Positions 37,420 to 49,375 of a stretch of DNA of 64,000 bases are shown in pieces (positions within the stretch are counted from its first letter, which is position 1; each line of letters starts with the position of its first letter). The notes under the pieces were generated by a model. The model did not search any database and was not told the origin of the DNA. It was given only the letters and a program-made list of their open reading frames with translations. This DNA comes from Eriocheir sinensis. Lineage: Eukaryota; Arthropoda; Malacostraca; Decapoda; Varunidae. Location of the stretch: positions 5,500,783 through 5,564,782 of the forward strand of contig NC_066571.1 of the NCBI RefSeq assembly GCF_024679095.1, in the 5' to 3' direction. The translations under genes were made by a program, and so were the position numbers.

Positions 37420-38625
37420 GAGACAGAGGTAGTACTGGTAGGCAGGAAGAGAAGGAGAGAGGCAGGGAGGGATGGTAAAGAAGAAGGGCGTAGTAGACAG
37501 GATCAAGTGGAGGAAAAAGGATTAAGAAGGGACATAACAGGATTAGAAGAGAGTAAATGGCCCTGGAAGGATGGAAATAAAGGGAGACTCTAATGGCTCT
37601 GCAAGGAAATGAAAAAAAGGCAATACTGTCTGTCTGTTAGTCTATGTTTCGAAGATACCTGAAGCGCAGCAGGATGGGAAGGAAACATGGAAAGGTAGGC
37701 AGGAAAAATAAATGTAAATGATTGAAAAACTTGTAGATCGTAATGAATTTGCAAAGAAAGAGAAAAATGTCAATACTGTGTGTTTGTTAGTCTGTGTTGA
37801 GAAGGTATTTGAAGTGTAGGAAAAAGGAGGGAATTATGGAGCTTAAGGCAAAAAAAATATTAGTAAACGGAGCTACTTGTAGATTTTCATGAGTTTGCAA
37901 GGAAAAAAAAACACTTAATTTGTTAGTGCATGTTGGGAAGAAGTTTGAAGTGCAGTAAGGTAGGTAGGAAAAATATATAAGTTTACGGTCGACTGCGATA
38001 CTTGTAGACTGTAATGAGTTTGCAAGGAAAGAAATAAAAGCAATGCCGTCTATTTGTTAGTGCATGTAGGGAAGAAGTTTGAAGTGCAGGAAAAATATAA
38101 AAAAAATATAGAGTGGTAGGCAGGAAAAATTGTAAGTAAACGGCTGAGATACTTGTAGATTGTAATGAGTTTGCATAGAAAGAAATAAAAACAATCGTGT
38201 ACATATCCTGGCTCAGGCTACAAAGATAGTCAAAGAAAAGAGGGAATAGAAGGGAACATAGAATGGCTGACAGAAAGAATATGAATAACGAACTGAAATA
38301 AATGGAAACTGTAAAGGGCTTGCAACGAAAGACACAGGAGCAATACTATATATTTCTGGCTTACGTTTCGAAGATATTTGAAGTGTGGAAGGAATCGAAG
38401 TGGATATGGAAACCCAGACAGGAAAGATACGAGAAAAGAACTGATATAATGGCAGGTTGTAATGGACTTGCAAGCAAAGAAGAAATAAAAGCAAAGCAGG
38501 TTGAAGCAACGAAGGTATCTCAAAAGTATGAGGAAAGGAAACGGAAATGGGAGGAGCATGATAGAGATATCTTTACGTGGCAGGAAACCAAGTGGGAAAA
38601 TTAGAATAGGAAGGAAGCTTTGAAC
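37420..38625. repeat. Satellite of ~125-155-bp units
   Basis: The word 'tttgcaaggaaag' or a near form recurs at about 37600, 37749, 37895, 38020, 38169, 38309 and 38466, each followed by 'aataaaagcaatactgt'-like text, 'tgttagt..atgt', 'gaagtttgaagtgcagg' and 'aggcaggaaaaat'. At least seven diverged units. Confidence 0.85.
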
Positions 38626-38694
38626 GTTTGTGGGTTTATGAACGTTCATGCACTGCCCGTCTGAAGGTGTATATAACGAAGACAACAAAGGAAG

Positions 38695-39440
38695 AAAAAA
38701 TATGACCACTGAAGAAAGAAGGGAAGGAAAGACGGAAAAGAAGAAAAAACATCAGATAACAAAGGTAGAAAAAAATATAACCACTGAAGAAAGAAAGGAA
38801 GGAAAGACGGAAAAGAAGAAAAAACATCAGATAACAAAGGTAGAAAAAATATGACCACTGAAGAAAGAAAGGAAGGAAAGACGGAAAAGAAGAAAAAACA
38901 TCAGATAACAAAGGTAGAAAAAAATATGACCACTGAAGAAAGAAAGAAAGGAAAGACGGAAAAGAAGAAAAAACATCAGATAACAAAGGAAGAAAAAATA
39001 TGACCACTGAAGAAAGAAAGAAAGGAAAGACGGAAAAGAAGAAAAAAACATCAGCTAACAAAGGTAGAAAAAAATATGACCACTGAAGAAAGAAAGGAAG
39101 GAAAGACGGAAAAGAAGAAAAAACATCAGATAACAAAGGTAGAAAAAAATATGACCACTGAAGAAAGAAAGAAAGGAAAGACGGAAAAGAAGAAAAAACA
39201 TCAGATAACAAAGGTAGAAAAAAATATAACCACTGAAGAAAGAAAGGAAGGAAAGACGGAAAAGAAGAAAAAACATCAGATAACAAAGGAAGAAAAAAAT
39301 ATAACCACTGAAGAAAGAAAGGAAGGAAAGACGGAAAAGAAGAAAAAACATCAGATAACAAAGGAAGAAAAAATATAACCACTGAAGAAAGAAAGAAAAG
39401 AAGGAAAGAAAGACGGAAAGGAAGGAAAACCATCAGTACC
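38695..39440. repeat. 75-bp minisatellite, about ten units
   Basis: 'ccactgaagaaagaaagg' recurs at about 38704, 38780, 38854, 38930, 39004, 39080, 39155, 39231, 39306 and 39380, a 74-76-bp period. Units differ mainly by A-run length. The period of 25 codons keeps frames open on both strands: a K/E-rich one on plus and a 274-codon F/L/S-rich one on minus. I treat these as by-products. Confidence 0.95.
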
Positions 39441-39940
39441 CTCCTCTGTAGGTGTAACAAATAACTTTATAAAATATAATTAAAGGAATGATTCAAATTA
39501 ATATGTCAATTAAATTATATACACGAAAAAGGGATTTGCAGGAGTTAGCACGGCAGAAAAAAATAAATCTTTCTCATACAAATAGAAAACCTAGACTTAA
39601 CTTGACAAAATTTGAGAATAAAAGACTCAAGTTCAGGTCATGATCGAATCCTTCCTACCACTTGAGTGCGACCAAGCGTGCGTTAGTGGAAGAGAAGACG
39701 AGGTGGAAAACAACAAATCTCCTCAAAATACAAACAAAACTATTTAATCAGCTTGGCAACACATCAGGAAAAATGGATTCAAAGCTAAAACTGTCAGAAA
39801 ACATTTAGTCCGATCCATTCTTTATATAAGACAGAGGAGGATGAGCTAGACGAAAAGGGCAAAGAATATTAAGGAAAGGAAATTCAAAGTAAATTCCAAT
39901 CCAGCCCTTCCGTAAGACGAGGAAGAGAAGGTAGAGGGAG
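39441..39940. other. A-rich, possibly old tandem sequence
   Basis: Weakly related blocks such as 'acaaatctcctcaaaatacaaa' and 'aataaatctttctcatacaaat' occur about 155 bp apart. No gene. Confidence 0.4.
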
Positions 39941-40135
39941 TGAAAGTGGACCCTAATTAAAGGTAGGACGCTGAATTACCTGCCTGGCTCGTCATAAGTT
40001 AACAGCTCGCTCACCTGCCTAATTAGTACCTCCAAATTAATCTTACCGTCGTCAAGGTGGACATAGGGAGGTGTAATTAACGTGAGTGTTGCCAGGAAAG
40101 GTGAAGGTACGGACTCGTTGCCCTGTGTTGCCTGT
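39941..40135. other. Unique block with AATTA sites and CACCTG-type words
   Basis: Contains 'cctaattaaagg', 'tgaattacctg', 'cctaattagtacc', 'aaattaatc' and 'gtaattaacg' with ACCTG words between. It resembles the block at 20041-20340 in motif content. Regulatory role is an inference. Confidence 0.3.
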
Positions 40136-40207
40136 GTTATCTGTCAGTGATGAGCTCATATAGTAATCGAGTTACAGGCAGGTACTCAGTGGGTCATGTT
40201 GAGACAA

Positions 40208-40597
40208 TTAGCCTAAAAGAACACTATATTGACAGGGGCTTTGGGAGTGGTTGGCATTTTCCAGGGGTGTTATATGACCCTGGTGGTAGTGTGACCCTTC
40301 TTAATTGACAAGAGCTTTTCGTAGGGTGTTGTTGAGGCATTTCAGGGGATAGTTTACTAACCCTGGTGTGAGTCTGACCTTCTTCTGTACCGTGAGCCTA
40401 ACTGGACACATAGCCTGAGAGGACTTCGTAGGAGTTGTGGGCATTTCCAGGGAAGTGGTTTGAGTTGATGACCCTAGTGACAATGCGACCTCTGTACCAT
40501 GAGAAACAAAGAGAAACTCATTAAAACCCCCCCCCCCCCTCTTTGACCTTTATGAATAGATAATGTGAGAAGCGAAAGTGTCTTGTCATACCGACCT
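40208..40597 (-). mobile_element. MITE family A, copy 4, with triplicated core
   Basis: Same family in minus orientation, but about 390 bp long because the segment 'acttcgtaggagttgtgggc...gaccctggtggtagtgtgacc' (cut) is present three times, at about 40225, 40312 and 40422, with differing divergence. A C-run of about 13 lies at 40527-40540. The right end 'cataccgacctg' matches other copies. Confidence 0.8.
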
Positions 40598-41078
40598 GTG
40601 TGTCCCGGGGAAGTGTATTGGCGAGTGTAATGGGAAGTGTGATGAGTGAAGGTTAGTGTTAATAATGGATTAGGTTTGTAAATATGTAAAAATATATCGA
40701 ATAGCCGCCACAGCTAAAGGAAAAGGTTTAATTAAATGGCGAAAAAAATGTTTAATGAAGTGTTAGGTAAATAATTAGTGAGCTACATGTGTAAAATGAT
40801 ATAATGAACACCACACTTGAAGGAAAAAAAGTCAAATGGGAATGAGGAAACGGAGAGAAAAAGCTCCATAGGAATTACAGAAAATTTATTAAATGAAATT
40901 GTATATTCTTAAAAAAAAAGCTCATGAGTGATTGAATCCACGACACTAGAGGAAAAACGATATTGTGGTTATATAAAACGAAAAGAAAGTGAAGGCTATA
41001 TTGATGTAACCTTGATCTTCACGAAAACCTCAGAAAAGATAAATAGAACAAATAAAAATAAATAAATGTTCTGCCCTC

Positions 41079-41082
<4 letters not shown>
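40598..41082. other. AT-rich sequence, no gene
   Basis: A-rich intron-like sequence without a clear period. Confidence 0.5.
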
Positions 41083-41138
<56 letters not shown>

Positions 41139-41392
41139 TAACCGCCTCGTCCTTGAGCTCCTTCCTTTCAATAAACAATAACAAAGAAATTATGGATAGT
41201 TAAATAAGTAAATAAACAAGTAAATAAGGCGACTCGATAACACAAAAAAATAACCAAAACTACTGAGGATATACAAAAAAGAATTACTGCATCTGAATTC
41301 ATAGAAGAAAAAGGAAATGTGGAATTTAAAAAAAAAGAGAAACAGCCTTAATTAATAGAAAACTGATAAAGATAAAAAGAAAATACCTGGAG

Positions 41393-41454
<62 letters not shown>
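41083..41454. repeat. Two (GT)n microsatellites
   Basis: GT at 41083-41137 and 41398-41454; A-rich sequence between. Confidence 0.97.
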
Positions 41455-41457
<3 letters not shown>

Positions 41458-41499
41458 CTGTATTTATCTTCTAAACAGAGAAACGTGTAATTGAGAAAT

Positions 41500-42445
41500 A
41501 ATTAATTCTTTCTTCCCTCCCTTACTTCCCTCCTTCTCCCTCCCTTTTCTTCCCTCCCTTCCTTCCCTCCTCCTCCCTTGCCTTCCCTTACCTTTCCCTT
41601 GACTTCTTCTCTCCCTCCTTTACCCTTGCTTATGTCTATCTCCTCTTCTCCTTTCCTTTCCTTCCCTTCTCTTCCTTCTCTTCCCTTCCTCCTCCTTCTT
41701 CTCCCTTGCCTTCCCGTTCCTTTCCCTTTACTCCTTCTCTCCCTCCTTTACCCTTCCACTCCCCTTGCTTATGTCTATCTCCTCTTCTCCTTTCCTTTCC
41801 TTCCCTTCTCTTCTCTTCCTTCTCTTCCCTTTCTCATGCTTCTCTCCCTTTTCCTTGCCTTCCCTTCAATTTTGCTTCCTTTCTCCTCACCCTCCCCTTC
41901 CCTTTACACTCCCGTTGCTCCTGACACTCTCTTCTTTCCCTTTCCTTCCCTTCCCTTTACCTCCCTTCTCTTCCTCACCATTACTCCTACCTTACTCCTC
42001 TCTTCCATTTTTCTCACCTATCTTTCCTCCCTTTCTCTTTCCCTCCCTTCCCTTCCTTGCCTTTCCCTTTATCCTACCTGTGTTTTAATTCCCTTTTCTT
42101 CTCCTCTCTCTTCCTTTTCTCACCTTCCTCCTCATTTCCATTCTTTTTCCCCCCTCTTTTCTTTCCTTCAGTTTACCATCTTCTCCTCTTCCCCTTCTCT
42201 TCCCTTCCTGTTATTTTCCCTTCTCCTTTTCTTTCCCGTCTCCTCTTCCTTATCCTTTCCCTTCCCCTTTTCTTTCCTTTCTCTTCCCCTTTCATTTACT
42301 TTTCCCTTTTCCTTTCCCCTTTTCCTTCCCTTCCCCTTCTCTTCCCCTTTCATTTACTTTCCCCTTTTCCTTCCCTTCCCCTTTTCTTTCCTTTCTCTTC
42401 CCCTTTCATTTCCTTTCCCCTTTTCCTTTCCTTCCCTCCCCCCTC
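41500..42445. repeat. Polypyrimidine tract with ~127-bp and shorter units
   Basis: 'cccttgccttcc' starts related blocks at about 41576 and 41704, both running through 'ttatgtctatctcctcttctcc'. From 42180 on, 'cttttccttcccttccccttc' and 'cctttcatttac' words repeat at ~55-60 bp. A 300-codon frame across it is F/P/S-rich low complexity. Confidence 0.88.
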
Positions 42446-43315
<870 letters not shown>

Positions 43316-43399
43316 GGCGTCGCTGAGTGGCTCTTAACGTTGAGGAAATCTTGACAAAATGCGCAAAAAACATTGATATTCATGACCCAGCGACCATTA

Positions 43400-44052
43400 C
43401 CACCTCCTCCTCCTCCTCCTCCTCCTCCTCCTCCTCCTTTTTCTTTTCTTTCTATCCTCTTCTGCAGGCTTCTCTCTCCCTTCCCCAACTGTTTAGCAAC
43501 CTTCTTTTCTTCCTCCTCTGCCACCAATATCTTCTTCCTTCTCTTTCTTCTTTTACTTCTCCTCCTCCTCCTCCTTTTCCTCCTCCTCCTCCTTTTTCTT
43601 TTCTTTCTACCCTCTTCTGCAGGCTTCTCTTCCTTCCCCAACTGTTTAGCAACCTTCTTCCCTTCCTCCTCTGCCACCAATATCTTCTTCCTTCTCTTTC
43701 TTCTTTTACTTCTCCTCCTCCTCCTCCTCTTCCTCCTCCTCCTCCTCCTCCTCCTCCTCATCCTCATCCTCCTCCTCTTCCTCTTCCTGCTCCTTCTACA
43801 CGTCTCATTCATTCTTCTCTTGCCTTTCTTCCTATTATGTATAATCTTGTTGTGCTTGTTTCTCCTCCTCTTGCTCCTGCTTCTTCTCCTCTTTTTCCTC
43901 TTCCTTCTTCTCCTCCTCCTCCTCCTCCTCCTTCTCGTTCTCCTCCTCCTCTTATTACTGTTTCTTTTTTCTTTCTTTCTCGACCTCCCTCTCCATAATA
44001 TATTTACTGTACATGCCTCATCTCCTCCTCCTCCTCCTCCTCCTCCTCCTCC
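43400..44052. repeat. (CTC)n domain with a 153-bp duplication
   Basis: 'gtttagcaaccttctt' falls at 43491 and 43644, with 'gccaccaatatcttcttcc' after it in both copies. CTC runs are interspersed and expand at 43730-43760 and 44021-44052. The 153-bp period is 51 codons, which keeps a long leucine-rich frame open by chance. Confidence 0.92.
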
Positions 44053-44202
44053 CAAAGCAAGGAGGTTCATGGATATTTTTACGCTAACCTACTTTGTTTC
44101 TTTTTTATATATATTTCTCTGCATTGTTCTTCCTTTCCCTCTTCTTCTTTTTCTTTTCTCTTGTTTTTGTATTGATTTCCTTTGTGTACGTGATTTGTAG
44201 AC

Positions 44203-44225
44203 ACACACACACACACACACACACG
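44203..44225. repeat. Short (CA)n tract
   Basis: About 11 CA units. Confidence 0.95.
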
Positions 44226-44279
44226 CACAGAGGAAGGATAGTGATGTAAGTACTTAGATAACAGGTGGCGAAAGTAGGT

Positions 44280-44500
44280 GAAGTGGGAGGAGAGGCTTTA
44301 GATAATGGAGAGAGAGGAAGATAGGGGTGGAGGGAAGAGGTAGGGAGAAAAGAGGAAAGGAGAGAGAGGAGGGGTAGAGAGGACAAGTGCATAGTGTAAG
44401 GGGGAGGGGGAGGGAGAACTGATAAGGGGGAAGGAAGGAAGGGTGGGAAGGGGAATGTTTTTAGTAACGAATGAAGGGAGAAAAAAGGAATGGGTATAAT

Positions 44501-44561
<61 letters not shown>

Positions 44562-45290
44562 TAAATAGAGGAAGGGTGGCAGAGTTAGGAAAGTGAGGGT
44601 TAGGAGGAGGAGGAGGAGGAGGAGGAGGAGGAGGAGGAAATAATAAGGTAGGGATAGGAAAGGAGGAAAACGAAGAAGGTGGAGGGACGAACGAGGAAAG
44701 ATGGAGGAATGGAGGAAAATCATGGAGAGAAGAATATATTTATGCAGCCTTCAGAGTGAGATGACACATATGAGGAAGAGAAGAGGAGGAGGAAAAGAAG
44801 AATTGATGAGTGGAGAGAGGGAGAGAAGGGAGGAAGGAGGAAGCGAAGAGAGGGAGGATCAGGCTCATATTCCAGTGGGGAGAGAAATGAGAAACGGAAG
44901 GGAGAAGAGGGAGGAAAAGTGATAAGTAAGTCAAGGGAGGAAGAAACTAAGAGAGGGAAAGAGGAAATAGGAGAGAATGGAGAGAATCTTGTAGTATATT
45001 TCGAGGAGAGAAGGAGGAGGAAAGATTGATAAGTAAGGGAGGTAGAAAACAAAAAAAAAGAGGGTGAATGAGAGGGAAAGGAAGAAGGTAAGAAAGATAG
45101 GTACATACAACAAGAGAGGAAGAAGGTGGGAAAGGGAGGGAGAGAAACAGAAGAGGAGGAAAAATATATAAGTAGAGCAATGGAGGAAAAATATTGAAGA
45201 AAATGGGAGCAAAGGAGAGAAATACTATATGAGGCAATGGAGGAAGAATGCAGACGAGAGAGAGAGAGAGAGAAAAGGAAATGGAAAGAA
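44280..45290. repeat. Purine-rich tract with (GA)n and (AGG)n cores
   Basis: GA at 44502-44560, AGG at 44600-44638, and then GA-rich sequence with repeated 'gaggaaaa..tgataagtaag' blocks at about 44913 and 45018. No gene. Confidence 0.9.
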
Positions 45291-45388
45291 CTTGAATATT
45301 TGTGTGTTTGTTTTCTCTCTGTATTTGGAAACGAAAGAAAGCATAAAATGACATCATATATTACACTCCTTTATATATACATTGGCCC

Positions 45389-45459
<71 letters not shown>

Positions 45460-45612
45460 TTAAAGATAAAAACAGTAATAATAGTCTTTGTGGGTTCATA
45501 ATATACTTGTCATTGTCAGTTTCGCCGCCTCACAGTCTCATTACCTCGCATATTCCTTCATTATTTGTGGGAGCGAGAAAGATGTCGGGTGTGGACGGAA
45601 TTAGAAAGCAGA

Positions 45613-45657
<45 letters not shown>
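45291..45657. repeat. (AAT)23 and (GT)20 microsatellites with unique spacer
   Basis: AAT at about 45389-45458, unique spacer at 45459-45615, GT at 45616-45657. Confidence 0.96.
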
Positions 45658-45662
<5 letters not shown>

Positions 45663-45885
45663 CTCGAGTTCGGTGCAAGGTCAGGTAAGGGAAGGTAGTG
45701 CCAAGGTGTGAGAGAGTAGAGTGCCAATAGAACGCCTGCCAAGTGTGTGTAATCCGGATCAGTGCCAACCAGGATGAAAATAGTAATAGTAATAATGATA
45801 AAAATAATAGATAATAATAATAGTAGTAGTAGTAGTAATAGAGGTAACAGATACACGACAGAGAAAAGGAGAGAAAGAGAGTGCT

Positions 45886-45924
<39 letters not shown>

Positions 45925-46205
45925 AAGAAAGAAAGAAGAAAGAAAGAAAGAAAGAAAAAAGAAAGAAAGAAAGAAAAAAGAGTAAGAGAGAGAGAGAGAG
46001 AAAACGCATGCATAATAAGTATCTCCCTCCGCCACGGCTACACAAATCCGCCTCCGCGCAACCAAATTATTATACAATGAAATTATACAAAATTACACAA
46101 ATGTTTCGCCGGTGTTTTATCTGCGTCTCAATCCGCGCACAGGGGCGAGGCGAAATGAGTAACACAACGCTTCTGCAACATTTATAACAGAACATTTACG
46201 TCACA
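45658..46205. other. Spacer with AAT, GA and GAAA tracts
   Basis: ATA/AGT-rich at 45778-45842, GA and GAAA at 45890-46000, unique at 46001-46205. No gene. Confidence 0.6.
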
Positions 46206-46436
46206 TTTGCCTTCTGCTTACGGTTATGAGAGAACATTTAAAATTTCTTTCTTGTTTACGGTTATGGCAGAACATTTGCACTTTCTAGAACATTTACACT
46301 TTCTTGTTTACGTTTATGACAGAACATTTACACTTTCTAGAACATTTACACTTTCTAGAGCATTTACACTTTCTAGAACATTTACACTTTCTAGAACATT
46401 TACACTTTCTAGAACATTTACACTTTCTTCTGTTTA
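46206..46436. repeat. 18-bp minisatellite (agaacatttacactttct)
   Basis: About eight consecutive 18-bp units between 46270 and 46430, preceded by longer related blocks with 'cttgtttacg.ttatg.cagaa' (46245, 46302). 18 bp is six codons, so an EHLHFL repeat frame stays open. Confidence 0.93.
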
Positions 46437-46739
46437 CGTTTGTGACTCCTATTACTTATCTTACCAGGTTTTTTTTCTGCACTCTTTTTCTTCATTTACA
46501 TATATTTACTTCTTCCTCATTTTACTTCTCTTTGTTTTTATTGTTTTTCTCCTTCCTTCCCCCTCACTTATCTCACCTTTAGCTCCTTTTCCCCTATGTT
46601 CTGAGGCCTCTCCAGCACCCTGATAACATGTCGAAAAGCCCCATAGAAGAACTTTACAAATGATAGATATATGCACTTTTCTTCTGTCATGCTTCCCTTT
46701 CTTTCTAATCAAATTTAATCTTTCCCCAATTTAATCTTT
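46437..46739. other. T-rich spacer, no gene
   Basis: Nothing supportable seen. Confidence 0.5.
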
Positions 46740-46847
46740 CCCAATATGATTCATTTTTAGGAGCAGCGAGTAGCGGGATTTTTTTTTTTATTATTGTTTC
46801 CTTTTTTGTGTGCCCTTGAGCTGTCTCCTTTGTTGTAAAAAAAAATA
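46740..46847 (+). mobile_element. LINE 3' end, 5'-truncated
   Basis: 'aggagcagcgagtagcggga', a T-run with ATTATT, 'gcccttgagctgtctcctt' and terminal 'gttgtaaaaaaaaa'. Same family as the copies at 29560, 33545 and 52405. Confidence 0.85.
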
Positions 46848-46911
46848 ATGTTGCTTCGAGTCAGTAATTTGGAATGCATTGAGAGATTATTGTTGCTTGT
46901 TCGTGTCTCGG

Positions 46912-47163
46912 TTAAAGGGGCTTATTACACTGGGCATATTTGCCGTGGATCTTCAGTCAAATCACGATTTCCGCTAGCGAGGTTCTCAGTCGTTTGTTGT
47001 TATTGCTGCTGATGATGATGATGAGTAATACCGTCGTCCTTCAGTGAAATCTACCGTAGCTTTGGAAGATCGTGGACACGTCAGAACACCACGGAAATAT
47101 GAGAACCACGCCAGCGGAAATCGTGGTTTGACTGAAGATTTGCCCAGTGTAATAGCCCCTTAA
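46912..47163. mobile_element. MITE family B with ~55-60-bp inverted ends and TTAA flanks
   Basis: About 252 bp. The left arm 'ggggcttattacactgggca' and following 'cttcagtcaaatcacgattt' match the reverse complement of the right arm 'tgcccagtgtaatagcccc' and its neighbours over nearly 60 bp. TTAA stands at both outer edges, the target used by piggyBac-type transposases; the superfamily remains an inference. The loop holds a TGA-repeat patch and no frame. Confidence 0.85.
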
Positions 47164-47183
47164 GCCAGAATTATAATTAGTTA

Positions 47184-47325
47184 CTGTGGACCTAACTATC
47201 AGACGCTTTCGGCTCCAAACAAATATTTCCAAATGATACAAAGAAGATTAGTCAAACTCTCATCAGTAGTGTTTATCACGTACAAGGTGCAGAGGCATTG
47301 TCGAACTATCACTAGACTCATGAAA
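47184..47325 (+). mobile_element. MITE family A, copy 5, partial
   Basis: 'ggacctaactatcagacgct' to 'ctatcactagactcatgaaa' aligns with the left two-thirds of the family core ('ctaccaccagggtcataaaa'). It ends exactly where the next element begins at 47326, so it was truncated or interrupted there. Confidence 0.65.
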
Positions 47326-47630
47326 CTAAAGCCCCGTTCACACTGTGCCGACAAGTTGGTTCCCACGCTCCAAGAAGTGGGGGGAGGTTTTATTGGGGTC
47401 TTGGTGTCTTGCCGACTGTCTGGGACATTCGGCCGACTAGTTGCCAGCATGTCGTGCTAACCCTCACGACTCCAGACTCCTGTCACGACGTCGGCGCAGC
47501 ATTCGGCAACAGTCTCAAGACCTCTTTTAAGACATGCCCGACCATTTCACATCAACACCCAAGACCTCGTGTACCCTAGAGTCGTGGGTAGTCGTGGCCC
47601 AGTGTCGGCACAGTGTGAACGGGGCTTTAG
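47326..47630. mobile_element. MITE family C with perfect ~27-bp inverted ends
   Basis: About 305 bp. Left CTAAAGCCCCGTTCACACTG continues into TGCCGAC, and the right end is its exact reverse complement ending in GGGGCTTTAG. Interior is unique within the window, without a reading frame of note. The perfect ends suggest a younger insertion than family A. Confidence 0.88.
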
Positions 47631-47871
47631 GCTGGGATTCTTATACACTTCTACCTCCTACATCAACTACTTCCAAAGCCCAAAAAGGAGATCAATCGGG
47701 TTCTCATGAGTGCTTTTTCTAGGTCCATGGTGCAGTAGAAGGGTCACACTACCACCAGGGTCACAAAACTACCCCTGGAAACGCCCCACACTCCTACGAA
47801 AGCCTTGTCAAATATGTGTAGTTACTAGGACGCCGAGATGTTTAAGAATACGAGCCTACAGTGTAAAGGCT
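47627..47871 (+). mobile_element. MITE family A, copy 6
   Basis: Left TAGGCTGGGATTCTTATACA against the reverse complement of the right end TAGGCTCGTATTCTTAAACA. The core words 'ctaccaccagggtcacaaaa' and 'ctcctacgaaagccttgtc' are intact. Its left end shares the TTTAG of family C, so the two elements abut. Confidence 0.9.
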
Positions 47872-47946
47872 AACGAAACCTCCGCGAAAGCCTTGCCAAA
47901 CGTGGGTGTGTAGGGTTCGAAGCGTTTGAAAATACGGGTCTATAAA
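47872..47946 (+). mobile_element. MITE family A, extra 3' end
   Basis: 'cgcgaaagccttgccaaacg' to 'gtttgaaaatacgggtcta' repeats the right third of the family directly after copy 6, as if only the end of another copy were retained or duplicated. Confidence 0.65.
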
Positions 47947-48049
47947 AGTGAGCCAAATCTCATTCCTCTGAAGAGATTCGTGATTGAAATTAATGTGTCG
48001 TTCTCCGCCTCAAGAGCCAACACACCAAATATTTTAAATAAAATGTCTC

Positions 48050-48340
48050 CATAAACTGTCGACAGCTTGCCAAGAGACTGACGGATATAGAGACAGGCAG
48101 ACAGATAGACAGCCATACATACATACGTACAGACAGACAGACAGACACAGACAAACAGATAGACAGATAGATACATAGATAGACAGATGAGATAGGCAGA
48201 CAGACAGAAAAAAAGATAAACAAACATGCGAGCAGACGAACAGACGTACATTGAGACAAGTAGACATATTGATAGACATTCAGAAAACAGATGGAAAGAG
48301 ACAGAAAGACGGACGGATTGACTGACAAACAAAAGAGGCG
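48050..48340. repeat. Degenerate (GACA)n/(GATA)n region
   Basis: 'cagacagacagaca', 'agatagacagataga' and related words over 290 bp. Confidence 0.85.
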
Positions 48341-48634
48341 AAAGAACTTAGATACAAAAGAAGTTAAAACATATAAAAAAGGGAATAACAGAAACAAAAG
48401 AAGTAAAAGCATAGGAAAGTGGCAAAGGCAATACAGTTAGGTAGTTAGTTTGAGCGCCGTGCTGAGGGAGACAAAGGCGGGGAATGAAGAAGAAAAATAT
48501 GAATTGATATAGAAAACAAAAGAACAAAAACAATATTGACAAATGTTGAAAAAGCGCCGAAAGTGTGACAAAATATGATAATCTGATCAAGAGAGAGAGA
48601 CAAACAAAAACAGACAAATAGATTATGACAGGTA

Positions 48635-48636
<2 letters not shown>
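48341..48636. other. A-rich spacer, no gene
   Basis: Contains loosely repeated 'acaaaagaagtnaaa' words near 48353 and 48396. Nothing else seen. Confidence 0.5.
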
Positions 48637-48713
<77 letters not shown>

Positions 48714-48842
48714 GTAATTTCGGCTTCGCATTGTTATTACATTTCGTTCTCAGCGACAAAGGAATTTCCTGAATTTTTTGTCTTGCTTTTTATTTTTATT
48801 TCTGAGGGAGACTATGATAAAAAAATGGCGTTCCATAATTAG

Positions 48843-48925
<83 letters not shown>
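48637..48925. repeat. (GT)36 and (CT)40 microsatellites
   Basis: GT at 48638-48711 and CT at 48847-48925, with a unique 135-bp spacer. The CT tract is flanked by the inverted words 'taattaggaatt' and 'aaattcctaatta'. Confidence 0.97.
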
Positions 48926-48928
<3 letters not shown>

Positions 48929-49375
48929 CTTTTTCGAAATTCCTAATTATACTTTTATGTCGGTTTGTTGTTCCCCCTTTGAATTAATTCGTTATTCGCA
49001 TATTTACTTAATTTCTTATTTTTATGTTTATTTGCGTACATCTTTTGAACCTCCCCATTTTCTCTTTCCCTTCATTTTTCACCCGTATCACTCGTCCTTA
49101 CATTTTCATTGTTATTCTTTATTACTTTGTCTCTATATTCTCTCTCTCTATCTGTCTATCTATTTATCTACCGTTCTCTTTTTTCTCTGTAGCACTAATA
49201 GCAATACCAACAACAACAGCATCGTCAACAACATCAACAGTCTCGCAAAAATAATAAGGTTGTTCACAAAACCGTCGTCCCTGATCATCTAAAATTGTCC
49301 TTAAAAGCTTTGGATCAAACATTTAATTAAACATAAAACACTTCTGTACTTGTCGCTCCATTGCACAGCGGCGGC
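48926..49375. other. AT-rich spacer, no gene
   Basis: T-rich, with an 'aacaacaacagcatcgtcaac' patch at 49208-49240. No exon signal. Confidence 0.5.

Noticed and set aside
38636..39460. Repetitive membrane protein of 274 residues
   Set aside because: The hydrophobic repeats come from T-rich complements of a K/E-coding purine array; no start context, signal or homology.
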